From Rhizoctonia solani (Eukaryota; Basidiomycota; Agaricomycetes; Cantharellales; Ceratobasidiaceae): a stretch of 64,000 nucleotides of DNA. Positions 24,598-36,066 of the stretch are shown one piece after another. The position numbers were made by a program, and so were the translations under genes. Location of the stretch: contig NC_057377.1 in assembly GCF_016906535.1 (NCBI RefSeq), positions 1,488,001 through 1,552,000 of the forward strand, read 5' to 3'. Within the stretch, counting starts at the first letter, position 1; each line of letters opens with the position of its first letter. The notes beneath the pieces were generated by a model. It saw nothing but the letters and a program-made list of their open reading frames with translations, was not told the origin of the DNA and searched no databases.

Positions 24598-25461
24598 CTA
24601 GTGTTGTGCTGATGCAGCCTTCCATGAAGGGCGGGAGCTAATTTCATCCCACCATCTCTTCACGTTTGGCTTGGATCCAAGGATAGTAGGATCGATTTGA
24701 TTGACGTGGCTTCCATAAGGTAGGTGGAAAAGGTCGGCGAGGGTGAAGGTCTGAAATAGATCATGCGTGAGTTGGGATGATAACATTCCACCGGTGAGAT
24801 GACTTACGTTGCCTGCAAGATATTTTTGCGTAGAGAGGATCCTTTCGTAGCCCTCTAACTTAGCATTCAACGAAGTAGTATATTTTTGAGCGAGTTCCTC
24901 ATTGGGCTGGCCGCCAAACATTCTGTTCGATTCGTAAATTCAAGTCGATTAATTTCACTTAACAACTGCACTACTCACTTAGAGAAGACACGTTCGAATA
25001 CCAGTGGTGCAGCACAAGGGTCGAAACTGGAGTATTCAATACTCGCTGCCTGCTCGAACTGGCCGTACGCTTTCAAATCGCTCTGGTTAGGTGCTAGTCC
25101 CGAGTCCTTCCCATACTTGGCGACAAGGTACCGCGCAATGGCACGAGACTCAAAGAGCTGGGTGCCATCTTCATCCTGGTGGGTACCGCCTTAGAGTACG
25201 AATATTAAAACTATGTGATATTGGCTTACCACTAGCACTGGAATGGCTCCAAAAGGCTGCTTGGTTGCAATATAATCTGCACTCTTGTGTTCCTTTGCAG
25301 CAAAGTCAATTGTTTTAATCTCGTAATTGATCCCAAGCTCGTTGCAGGTGGCGGTTACACGTTGAGTGCATGTGGACATTGCAACCTAGGGCCTCAATTA
25401 ATATTCAGTAGTATTATGATCACAATGTTAGACGTACTCCGTGAATCGTGACAGTGACCAT
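24598..25461 (-). CDS. Glutathione S-transferase, phi-like
   Basis: Five exons (25461-25438, 25385-25230, 25175-24979, 24922-24808, 24750-24598) join in phase to 214 residues, normal for a cytosolic GST. Exon 1 encodes only MVTVTIHG, the first strand of the thioredoxin fold. It is followed by STCTQRVTATCNELGI, which has the Ser/Thr-rich active-site layout of phi-type GSTs. The cis-Pro segment (GAIPVL) and the ES.AIARYL glutathione-binding motif follow. The all-alpha C-terminal domain ends in the usual FTLADLFHLPY segment and PNVKRWWDEI...RPSW. It conjugates glutathione to electrophiles and likely serves detoxification. No signal peptide is present. Confidence 0.92.
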
Positions 25462-27894
25462 GGTAACTTTTTTGAGTTAGGTATTTGAGTCTTAGATTGG
25501 TGAAGCTAAGAGCGAGAATGGTTTGAGTAGCAGAAATAACTGGGATTTTATACCCAGTGAGGATGAAAAAACCAAGTTTGGCCACACTGATGACGAGAAA
25601 AGCATGACTAACGGACTCAATAGAGGCGCTTAGTTGCTGACTATTGCTCAATAATCTCAGCAATTTGTTGCGTGGGCAAGATGACCAACAGTTACTTCGA
25701 ATCCTAAAACACGCCAGGTTCTCGGACATCCCGGTCTGTGCGACGGTCCCATTCCTAGCGTAGCGTATTGTTTTATTCGATATCAATACTATTACACAAT
25801 CAAATGTCTTATACAAGGTGATTCTCTCAAAAACTCTGAAGAAATTGCTTGAGTTTTTGAAGAATACACTCTATGGAGCTTGATGCCTTAGTGAGTACGC
25901 ATACAAAACTGAATTGAATCAAAGCTCTTTTTGCAAAGCGTAATCAAATCTAAGTTCGTACACACCTTCTTCCATTCATCAGCTGACTGATGTTGCCCGA
26001 AAGTGCACCGATAGCACCCCAGTAGTTTGTCATGTTAACCAGTGACTCAAGAAAACATTTGTCAGAACGTTGATGCTGTGTGCCTGGGTACGAACTAGAA
26101 CCCGGCATCTTAGGAATCCTGGCTAAAACCAGAAGCCGAACTCTATAGGGCGTGGTACAGTGTTCGGCATACTTGCAAGGGATCCCCGAGCGCTTAATAC
26201 ACGCTCACGAAGCGACTCGCAGTGGTACTTGAACAGCCGTCGTAAGTGTATGTTCCTAAAATGGAGCGCTCCGACTGGGTAACAGCCACACAAAGCCTCG
26301 GGAGAATGTTACATTTGACACTCGAATTTTTTAGTATTTGGTTGATATATCGTGGTTAAACCGGCTATGTGCGTGTCATGCTGCCAAACCAATTAAACAC
26401 GCCACTAACTGATCAGTTTTGACATACGTAGGCAAGCGAAAGAGGGCTTATACAGACCCAGGTGCGTCGACATCTTGAAATACGTAGTTCAGTGGTCAAA
26501 ACCTGAGACTCAAAATCAGTACATATTCAATGCAAAGCATAAAAGAATAATAATGTATCATGTTACTCAGCAAGTATGAGACTTCCGCGTTATACCAGTC
26601 CGCGATACGACTGACGGAAGATAGAGGGGACCGCGTTAGCGTAGATCACGTGACCTAACTTTCCTCTGCATTTCCATTCCAAGCACATGAACCCCACTCG
26701 GCAAATCAAAAGACAACAGAAGCCACGTTACAAGGGCACCCTCGGAGTCGGGGATCCAAGAATTAGCGGACGAAAGAGACCGAGCTGAAAAGAAGTAATC
26801 TTTTCGGCATATCCAGATCCGACTACATATTTATAGGCGAGAGCGGGACGCGTGCATACTGTGGCCAGCATACATGAACTACCTACTATCTATATGGACT
26901 AAATATCAGAATGAGAGATAAATTTAGCCACAGCTTTGGGCTCTTCAGTTGAACTGAAGGGTACGCTCGATGTCTTGGGAGATCTAAGTGAGGTATCTCC
27001 GATTGTGTTCCGTGAGCGCATATGTAATAAATATACAGCAGGATCGACTATATGCGGGCTCACATCACCACATCCCTCCCCTTCTATAAAGGGTACCCTT
27101 TAATTTCAATCTCCGAACCAGCTATGCCAGGCAGGCACGTGTACTAATCGCAGATGAGCGCGACCAATCCATACTCTCTTCTCCGCAATATGTGACACGA
27201 CACATTCGATACAGCACCCCATCGTATATACTATATATATTCTATGACCTATATTTTCGGCTGGCTGATCCACACATGCTCAAGGCACGTAAATAATATC
27301 CCCTCGCGGTCCCTCTCAGTTTTGGAGCGGGTTATCAGCGCGCGCGTTTGTGTCGCGTTTCCGCCGAGATCTATATGCGCATTCAATCCAACTGCCGCGA
27401 ATGTATAAATCTAATGTATACATGGGTGATATTGCACCAGGCCAGGTCGAGTAACTGAATTTTCTACAGCTGGCAGTACTGCGAAGCACGCCAAACTTGG
27501 ATTTTGGAGAGGTTGAAATGGAGAGAATATAAACCAATACCGATATGCGTTTGAGCAAAAAGACGTCATGTATTGCAAACATGCCTAACTATCCCATCGA
27601 TGTCAGATACCCTAAAGTTTGACCGATAAAATGAGAAACTAATATAGAAAAAAAAGTATGCGCATAAGAGTGGTATGTGAGTTGTCGTCGAAGAGCCGGG
27701 AAGCGTATGTGTAGGCGAGATGAACAAACAAGAAAACGAGATGATGATGCGGAATACAAGTACAAAAGGGCCATTATAACAGAGCCAATACAAGAGAACA
27801 ATACACCTATAACGAACAAAAATGCTAGCAAAGCAGGGGTGTAAGAATACGCTAAAAGATTGTGAGAGAGAAGCTCACTTCGGGTGAGCTCAGT
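25462..27894. other. Intergenic, no gene seen
   Basis: About 2.4 kb has no convincing coding signal on either strand. Short open frames near 25394-25816 and 27316-27831 on the minus strand are AT-biased and lack domains or exon chains. No tRNA or other RNA gene was recognised by eye. Confidence 0.45.
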
Positions 27895-29376
27895 TTATGC
27901 TACAGCGGTTGGTTGTGGTGCCGCATCGGGGGGCTTTACCTCTGCGGCCTTGGGAATTTCTTCGTCCGATCCCGCGGCCGCCAAAGTAACGGCGTTTTTA
28001 CCGGTACTCGAGTTTGAAGGCGATGACGCATTGGAACGGGATACTCGCACCCTATCCAATGAATCCTGTGATCCCGATCCAATCGACCTTTTCGTCTCTT
28101 GCCCTCCGGCGTCACTCCCGGACTCCAGCCCGAGATAAATCATGGTATTGGCCATTGAAGAAGCTGTTGTTCTGCCCTCTCCTCTCCTTATTCTCGATGC
28201 GCCTCCACCCGCACTGGCGCTTCCCGAACTTGTACTTCCGCTACCCATACTTCCCACTCCGCGAAGGGTACGACGTATCCACCGTTGTGTCCATCGCCTC
28301 TGAGACTCGCTCAAACTCGGACCCGATCCTATTGCACTGAAATTTTCGGGGCCTCCGCTGTTACTTCTGCCAGCACGCTGGCGGTAGCGAGTTGGGAATA
28401 CATTCTCGATGCGCTCCGTAAGTACCCCGAAGCAATCCCGGAATGCGTCGATAGAAGGTTGCGCTGGTGGGGAGCCTGGTTTGGGCTGGGGGGGTTCGGA
28501 GGGTTGAGGCAGAGCTTTAGGACGAAGAGGGCTAGACGTGTGCAATTTGCGTTGCGTTGATGGAGTGGTGGAGGATTGAGTGGAAGGAATTAGAGCGGAA
28601 CTGGCGGGAAGACTCTCATGGCCAGCACGGGAGAGTACCCGGGGGGTTGACTGTGATGTACCTGATTCGTGGGACATATCGGGTGTGTTATGGGACGAAA
28701 AATGTACGGGTTGTGGCTGCTCGATCTTGGATTGAAGAGTTTGCGACGATCGTTTCGATGATTTGCCCTTGGGTTTGGACCGATGACTCGAGCTCCCACC
28801 TTGAGATGAAGGCATGGGAGGAAAGTAGCTGTCGTGGGCTGATCGCCTGAGCTCTCCGAATGGATCTTGAGGGGGAGGTGTGACTAGTTGAGGTGGTGTA
28901 TTGAACGAGGGATGGGGAGAGGTAGCATGATGATGCTGAGCCATGAGGGAAAGTCGTGGGGATGTACGTGCATTATTAGGTGAACGTGACGAAAATACAG
29001 CGGTGTTTGTTTTCGAAGCGCGGGTCAGAGACGTATTGTTACTCGAGCTAAGCGGTTCAAAAAGCGGGGATACCTCAGTAACGGGTTTGAGGGGTGGGAG
29101 GGCAATCCACCCAGACGGTTGTGAGCTTTGCTGCTTGCGATATGGCCGATCGCGGGATGGCTCGCTGCCTCTTCGTTTATTGGACACAAAGGTGAATGAC
29201 CCAGGAGGGGACAAGTGTGCAAATGGAGAGTTTCGGGAAGAGAAAGTAAACGTGATCGACTGGGATGGATTTTGAGGCGCTTTAGGGCGGGCAGTTTCGC
29301 CAGAGCCGCCAGACGATGAGCCGGAACCAGTCCCAGAATCAGGGCTAGAGCCCGAGCCGCCCGAGTCCTTCGTCAT
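27895..29376 (-). CDS. Ser/Pro/Gly-rich hypothetical protein
   Basis: This is a single-exon frame of 493 residues with no recognised domain. It opens with an SGGSGSS-type low-complexity stretch and continues through Ser/Pro/Gln-rich disordered sequence. A short more ordered patch (SIDAFRDCFGVLTERIENVFPTR, shortened here) lies near residues 325-345, and a basic QRRWTQRWIRRTLRG patch near 375. Small Gly/Ser- and Glu/Ala-rich segments close the protein. The length of the frame and the absence of stops support it being coding. The start lies 221 bp from that of the F-box-like gene on the other strand, so they may share a promoter. I cannot assign a function. Confidence 0.6.
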   Translation of the reverse strand: MTKDSGGSGSSPDSGTGSGSSSGGSGETARPKAPQNPSQSITFTFSSRNSPFAHLSPPGSFTFVSNKRRGSEPSRDRPYRKQQSSQPSGWIALPPLKPVTEVSPLFEPLSSSNNTSLTRASKTNTAVFSSRSPNNARTSPRLSLMAQHHHATSPHPSFNTPPQLVTPPPQDPFGELRRSAHDSYFPPMPSSQGGSSSHRSKPKGKSSKRSSQTLQSKIEQPQPVHFSSHNTPDMSHESGTSQSTPRVLSRAGHESLPASSALIPSTQSSTTPSTQRKLHTSSPLRPKALPQPSEPPQPKPGSPPAQPSIDAFRDCFGVLTERIENVFPTRYRQRAGRSNSGGPENFSAIGSGPSLSESQRRWTQRWIRRTLRGVGSMGSGSTSSGSASAGGGASRIRRGEGRTTASSMANTMIYLGLESGSDAGGQETKRSIGSGSQDSLDRVRVSRSNASSPSNSSTGKNAVTLAAAGSDEEIPKAAEVKPPDAAPQPTAVA

Positions 29377-29597
29377 TGTCGCCGGACGAAATGTCGGGGA
29401 CTACCAAGTGGAGTGATGTGGTTGAGAACAGGAACCTCGAATTCCGGAAAATGCGCGCTGTCCAGGGTCCTGGCCTTGATCTGCGCGTCATCCTTGTCAG
29501 CATGGTGGTGTTAAATCAGGCAACCTCACGTGCCGTTGACCACCTTCTCGATCGCGATCCCCAGGTCTCGACCCCGGTTCTCAACCTTACTTCGGCG

Positions 29598-30371
29598 ATG
29601 ACGATCATCCTCTTCGATACACCCACATTTCCGCCTGAAATATGGCTACAGATATGTTAGTTTGATAACGAATTTGATAGGCGAGGATCTAACTCTGCTT
29701 GATAGTATGGTATCTTGACTTGCCAGACATTGATTCCATTGGGAGAACATGCCGCATCTTACGCCGGCTCACCAAGGACCCTGCCCTCCAACGTGTACGA
29801 TTATTAGTCTTCACTCCAGAGCGCGTCAGTCGCTCTCTCTTTTCAGCCAACCGGCCCACTGTGCTCGATTTGGTTCACTGGAATATCCTGCGTGGGCTTG
29901 GAATCGAGCGCAAGTGGCGTGCAGGGCAGTATCTTTATTCTACCTCGGTACGTTTCCCAACAACTACATCATTTATACATGCACCTTTGACCACTACTAC
30001 AGTCTGTTCGTCAATTCAATGCCATGATCAATATTGAACAAACCCGGATTCGAAGCAAGCTGTCTTCTTTGCTGCGTACACCTCGGTCATCGGCACGAGC
30101 AACACTATACCCGCGAGTTCTTCCTGATATCGAAGCATCGTCCTCTCATATTGCTCGAGCACTCCTTCCCGCTGTTCATTCTCTCAATGCCAGTCTCCGT
30201 CGTCAAGGACTTACACGAGCCATTCGTGAAGGAACAAGGCGCAACGTGGGATGGTTCGAAGGTAAAGGACGAGAGCTCGGCGTCTCAGGTGAGTGGGAGA
30301 GGCTGGCCGTGTGTCCGAGTGTGAGGAAGAGTATCAAAGTTTGGGAAGAGATCCTTGCCCATAAGGCTTGA
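29598..30371 (+). CDS. Small F-box-like protein
   Basis: Three exons (29598-29655, 29706-29947, 30003-30371) join in phase to 222 residues. The N-terminus has the F-box pattern FPPEIWLQI, then DLPDIDSIGRTCRILRRLTKDPALQ, at about residues 10-50. This is where F-box proteins bind Skp1 in SCF ubiquitin ligases. The rest is a short, Arg-rich, partly helical region with no leucine-rich or WD repeats, so a substrate-binding part is not obvious. The frame is open upstream to 29376, but that extension would overlap the divergent gene and puts the F-box far from the N-terminus, so Met 29598 is preferred. Confidence 0.68.
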
Positions 30372-30487
30372 GCCTCGTAACCACTGTATAATTTACTTAG
30401 CTGTAGGGAGACCTTGGTTTTATGTAACGTAACGACTGCGGAACTTGATATCACCATGTTATCTTATCCGTCCCTGATTACAATACA

Positions 30488-31817
30488 GTAATGCGCTACG
30501 CTACACGAGTTGCGTCACAGAACTCACTATATATAAATAAAGCTCAAGAGCGGACTGTTGTTATATATTGTAATATTTATTGATGTAAACTTATTATTGT
30601 TGCATGCCGAGATGAACATGAGAGCCAATACAACTTTTGGAATTTAGGAAATTGGGAGCAAGTCAGGGCAGCTACCCTCACTCGGCTACACCAGTCCCAG
30701 TACACGGACGTGTACGTGCTCCGGCAGTAGGAAAGCCGCCAAGCTCATCGACCCACCCCCTGAGTTGCACAGGCATCAAGTGTACACGTATCGTGAAGTT
30801 TTGCAAGCTTCAATATAATCGATCCTGAACAGGTTGACAGCCATCGAGTTGTTTCCTTTCAGCAATCTACGTTCAGTTGCACAAACGAGGCTCGTTTGTA
30901 TGCAGCACCTGTTATTTCTGTTAGTCCTGTAGTCTATAATAGGAATACTCTGACCATGATGCCCAACTGAAGCTTATTTCGGCACCCAAGCCCCCTCTGT
31001 GGGTTGCCAAGCTCGCCTGAGCTCCTTTGTTGAGGAAATGAGAATCATACAGATGTTTTCTTGTCAATCAAATCTCTATTGCCACTATCAAAACACAACA
31101 GATATGTACGCATGACCAGAGTGTTTACAGATTGTGAGAGATTGCAACAAGGAAAGCGCTCAAGTCTAGAAGCCTATCGCCAGACCGTTTTCATCAGTTG
31201 TTCGGGATACCGGTCCCCAGATACAGGGTTGGCTCCGATTATATGCCCGATTTCTTCCAACTCTTCTTTGCTCAGTTCGATTGAAGCTGCAGATGCATTT
31301 TCTACAGTCCGAGCTGCGCGCCTGCAGTTATAAACAATTCAGTCACGCTCTACGGAATCGCACGGGTCTTGGTACTTACGTGGAGCCTGGAATCGGGACC
31401 ACATGTTGCCCGAGCGAGGAAACCCAGGCAAGGCTGAGCTGAGCAGTCGTAACCCCTTTCTTTTCGGCAAGGGCCTTCAGTGCATCCACCAGTTTTACGT
31501 TCTTCTTGAAGCTCTGCAAGTTAAACAGCATCATCAGTAAGAGAGCTCTGACCCAAGCCGAGTTGATCACCTCCTCTTGGAACTTGGGGTAATGACTGCG
31601 GTGGTCATCCTTGCCTAGATCGGCCAGGTTTAGCTTTCCGGTCAACGCTCCTTGACCGAGTGGACTATATGCCGCTACAACTGCCCCGATATCCGCGGCC
31701 TTGGAGATCACTGGCACACAATCGAGTCAGCACGCCAACTCTGCCCGCAAAAGGCAGAAGCGCACCTTTGCGAGTCTCCTCTTCATAGCTCCACAGCGAA
31801 ACCTCTATCTCTACCGC
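30488..31817 (-). repeat. Segmental duplication, copy 1 (holds 3' half of the reductase gene)
   Basis: Read on the minus strand, this segment matches 54334-55601 plus 56444-56510 on the plus strand. It covers the last exons of the aldo/keto reductase, its 3' flank and intergenic DNA down to the F-box-like gene. Exons and introns differ at only a few positions. Beyond a CAACAAAGG sequence (about 31035 here) the two copies differ much more often. Confidence 0.85.
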
Positions 31818-32749
31818 TGCTACCTTGCCGACCTATCCCTATTGTGTCAGCAGTCATCCGATAAGAGATAGGGTGCATATATGCACCTTGCTTGCTCGGT
31901 CAAGGGTAGCCGCAGAGCATTCAGACAGTCCAATCGCTCCGATGTTACCCAATTCGACTGCACAGTTCAGCATCTCAGTATCAAGGACAGTCGATTGTAC
32001 GTTAGAACTTACCGTGTTTGTTAAGCTCAGCCATCGTTTCTTCTATCGACACATTCGGGTCAAGCCTTTCAGAGTCCAAAACAATGTCAACTTGATTCAC
32101 GCACACCCCATCCAAGACTTACCGTGCAGGCTCGAACAGGTCAATCTTCTTGTTAGGACCAAGCTTTTGGATAGTGTTTGTGATGCTACGCTCCAAGCCA
32201 GCAGGCCTAGTTTCGTACAATGAGCAAGTCTATATAGCTGTCTTAGTAGGCGTCGGGTTGTACTTACGAGCAGTCTTGGGAGAAACCATGCTCCGAAATA
32301 ACAGCTGCACCCTGGTGGGGTATTGGTCGTAAGAGTCTATCCTTGTCACTCCGACGCTCAAACTTGCCTTGACTGAGAGAAAGGTACGCTCAGCATACTC
32401 AGGGTACTTGGTAAAGAATCGGTTAAGTAGCTCCAGGTTGGCTGTTACATTTGGCCATTTCCCATAGAACTCCCCTGTGAAGTGATTGAGTGTGTGTGCG
32501 TCTAAATGACCGTGCATGAAGCTGTAACATACCAGCGTTCAGGAAGACCTTGACTCCAGCAGGAGCTGCGTTGATGCCGGCAATGATCGACTCAAAGCAC
32601 TGCTCTTCAGGCGGAGGATTGGCCACCCAGGACATCTGCACACACTTGTCTATGGCATTCGTGACATAGCTGTAGACTATACTTACCGACATCAGCCCGT
32701 GTCCGATCTTGACAATGGGGGCGCTAGCTATGGTTGTTGTCTGTATCAT
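31174..32749 (-). CDS. Aldo/keto reductase
   Basis: The family reduces carbonyls with NADPH in a cytosolic TIM barrel; the NAGEFYG context resembles fungal pyridoxal-reductase-type members. The start is taken as Met 32749 (IVKIGHGLM). Further short exons encode SWVANPPPEEQCFESI and FLNAGEFYG with the catalytic Tyr. Later exons include DLFEPAR, SIEETMAELNKHG, IGAIGLSECSA, VEIEVSLW and AAYSPLGQGALTG. Near the end, VVPIPGST and RTVENASAA form the NADP 2'-phosphate site, and the protein ends at the stop at 31174. About nine or ten short introns were inferred and not every border was fixed. A TATATATA stretch near 32801-32809 lies about 55 nt upstream. The 3' half is duplicated at 54334-54978. Confidence 0.88.
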
Positions 32750-33421
32750 TGTTGTTTGGTGTGTAGATTGGATGAGGGGCCATGTACGATCCACCAGCCG
32801 TATATATACTATGCGAAGGGCGGAACACTTGTCTATAATTTTCTACTAGTATACACGCGCTCATAGCATATAGCGAGTCTTTAGCTCAGTAGATCATTAA
32901 TGTGTTGCGTTGAGTAGTAAGAGGAATGACGCAGAGTCTGTGCATGGCTCACTCTCCTGCCGCCTGGATACAGGTACATATCCAATTGCGGCAAAATGAT
33001 GCCCGCAATCAGTGCGGATCGAATGAAATGTATTTCAAATCTAGCGCTAGAAATGTGGAGGTGGAGGCGCGGAGGATTGAGCCGTAGTGAAATGGGCTTG
33101 TAATTGATTCGGGGTTATGCAACGCATACGATTCGAAAAGAGGGCCGAGTTTTTGACTTCCCTGTAAAATCCACCGGAGTTTGGGAGACTACGAATCCAG
33201 CAAACTCTGGAGGATTTTGCGAAGTTTAGTAACTTATGTAATCCTGCTCAGGACCAACTCCCCACACCCACACATCATTCATCGAAACCGAAACGAAGAT
33301 TAAAATTCAGCGAAGACAAAGTACAATGATTGTACTACCAAAAAAGAGTTCTGAAAGCATATTTCCGAAATTCATCCGCGGCGACCCTCCTCCACTTGAC
33401 GCCGGCATTCATACTCGACAT
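32750..33421. other. Intergenic, no gene seen
   Basis: This is the promoter region of the aldo/keto reductase and the 3' flank of laccase 2, both on the minus strand. Nothing else is recognisable beyond the TATATATA near 32801. Confidence 0.5.
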
Positions 33422-36066
33422 TTACTGCAGATCGGGAGGGAGTGCTGCGTACTTGGGGCAGAGCTGATTCCAAGGGCCATTAGTATTGACGGACTGCGGT
33501 CCCTGGCGAATTTGGTCGGGAGCCTCGGCGAAGACGAGCGCAAGGCCGGCTTCCAAGTGCCCTGTATACGCAACAATGATTAGGGGACTCAAGTCAAAAC
33601 GTAGCATGCGACCAGTGTACGTACAGTCGATGTGGCAGTGAACGAACCAAGGGCCAGGGTTATCGGTCTAGGAAGAAAATTAATAAGGACTGAAAATAGA
33701 ATGTAAGGCATACAGCTCGAGCATACCTTGAAACGAAGGATAACGCCTGTGCCTCCAACGCGGACGACATCCCTGCGAGGAGGGTTCACGTAGTTTGGAG
33801 TACCGCCGAGGGATTTGACAACATCAAATACATGCCCGTGGAGATGAATGGGGTGGTCTGCGCCTCCAGTAATATTGAGTTCCTGTTTATCCAGTTAAGT
33901 TTAAGTCGCCAGTGGCTACTTGATGAGATCTTGTGACATACGATAATTTTGTTATGGGGTAGTACGATGGTGTGTTCGCTGGTAGCAAAATCGGCGTTGT
34001 TGCTCGCGCCGTTGGCCAGGATCTTCAACAACGTAGGAAGCGACGGTGCCTCATACTAGAGCGCATAAGGAGGGGAGTAGAGTAGTTTGAGAATTAGCAA
34101 ACTCTGCCTACGATTAATATCAGAAACGTAATTGCTTACCTTGATATTGTTGAAAGTGAACCTAAGAATGCCATCGACGGTAGACCTTCCGATTGCAAGG
34201 TTGAGGCTGACGTCAGCTGGGGCAGAACCACCCGGAACACCGGGGTTGATGAGCGCCTTGATGACAAACCATTAGATTTCAGAGACAAATTCTCTAAAAA
34301 CCTCGACTTACATGCAAGTTTTCTTCAACAAGCGCAGTTCCAATCGCGGTGCCTTGCTCAGTCGTGGGCTCGGCGTTGGGTGCTCCTTCATAGTGCAACA
34401 CAGCAAAGACGTTGGTAGGGTCGACTGTGGCGGTGACATTCAGCGTTGATGTTTAATATTAGTTGAATAGATGGAATACGTACGGTTGGTGTTGGTGCCA
34501 GCACCTGCGACTGTCATCGGAGCACGAATCCAGTAGTTTGCAGCAGTCTGGTTTGCTTCGACCTAGAAATATGTGTATGATTAGCTGAGTTACTATGCAT
34601 GCATATCGGAGCCCATACAATGACGGAATAACGCTGCCCGGCATAAATCTGGAAACTATCAACGACCAAAGGTTCGTGTGGGATTCCATCGGCCTCCTGT
34701 CGGTAGGGTAATGTGTTAGTCAGGCACAAAGACATGAAAAGAGAAAGATCGTACAATGACGGTCAAACGGTGTCCTTCAATCGAAAAAGTGAATGAACCA
34801 ATTGCAGACGCATTAATCACACGCAAGCGGTATCGTTTCCCACGGGTTACGTTGATCACCGACCGAGGCACTTCGGGCCCACCCACGTAGCGGCCCTTAC
34901 CATTAATAAGGCCTGAGTCCGGAACACTATAGAGAGCATCAATTAATTGACCAAGAAGAAATGCATCCTATAAACGTACGGAGACAGCAAAGCAGTATTG
35001 TCAACTGAAAACATCTGATGTTCTAGCGTCGGCGCTGGAGTGTGATACCTGAAAAGTCGGGTCTGTCAATATCTAAAATCACATGGATGAATAAGGTACC
35101 ACACCAATCTTCAAGCATAACCACAGTGCTAGCATCGTCCACATCGTAGAGTGATTTGTGTGGGTCATCTGGATCTGTAATTCATCGCGGTTAGAAATCG
35201 TGGATATAATCCATTATTTGCGATGAAATCTAGCCCACCATAGATGACCACTACCAAGGATAAACGAATCAGGTTCATCAATCGAGATCGACGATCAATC
35301 AAATTGATTACTCACAAGGACCCCGCAATCCATCCACGTACTGGCTCGCAAGATGGGCGTGATACCTGGAGTATCGATTTCGATACTGAGCCGCTGATTT
35401 TTAGTTTTAAATAAATTACACGTACCACATAGTTCCCGTTTGATCATTAAGTGGGATCTGGTACGTGTAGGACAAGTTCTGTGCGATAGGGCATTGGGTG
35501 ACTAACGTGGATGTTAGTTTATGGCACATTGCCGGGTGTCTCGGCACATACCAAATGCAGGACCATCCTCGTCAGCGGTAGTAGCTTGGAACTGTATAGG
35601 AAGCGTGGATAAGTTGTAGATAGCTAGTGGGTAATAATGAACATACCAGCCCATGCCAATGCTAAAATGATTCAGTCAGCTGCGTTACTTATTACCATTC
35701 GAAGTAACTCACAATTGTCGTAGCACGACGCATCGAGGGGTCAGTGAGCTGAACAAAGAAAGAAGGATGAGCTAGGTTCCCCAAATACACATATTGCATA
35801 CGTACCAGGTTTGTGACATTCACATGTAGCCTATCACCCTTGTTGGCCTAACGTAGGAGGTTAGATAGCTGAGAGTCGATAGCAACAACTCAGCTCACCG
35901 TGATCAATGTACCAGGCACCTGGCCGTTAACAGAGACGATAGAGCGCTCAAAGCCATCGGGAGAAACCTTGACGTTCTTGATATCGAACTGGTACTTGCG
36001 GACAGCAGCAAAGGCGGGTTGTGACACCGCACCAAGCAAAGAGAGAAGGACAATGCGAGAGAGCAT
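33422..36066 (-). CDS. Laccase 2 (secreted multicopper oxidase)
   Basis: A close paralogue of laccases 1 and 3 of about 525 residues in more than 20 short exons. Met 36066 begins a hydrophobic signal peptide ending near QPAFA. All four copper motifs are intact: HWHGL in a 15-nt exon (35647-35661), [13 protein letters not shown], and HCHIDWHLEAG, with Leu at the axial position. The 12-nt VIY exon at 35239-35250 is conserved. The stop at 33422 follows LPPDLQ. No internal stop or frameshift was seen in the exons checked. It oxidises phenolic substrates outside the cell. It is on the same strand as the aldo/keto reductase downstream of it. Confidence 0.94.

Noticed and set aside
25394..25816. Minus-strand frame of 140 codons upstream of the first GST
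   Set aside because: It overlaps the GST 5' exon and promoter, is AT-biased and has no recognisable domain.
29376..29597. N-terminal extension of the F-box-like protein
   Set aside because: The frame is open, but it overlaps the start of the divergent Ser-rich gene and would place the F-box away from the N-terminus, unlike most small F-box proteins.
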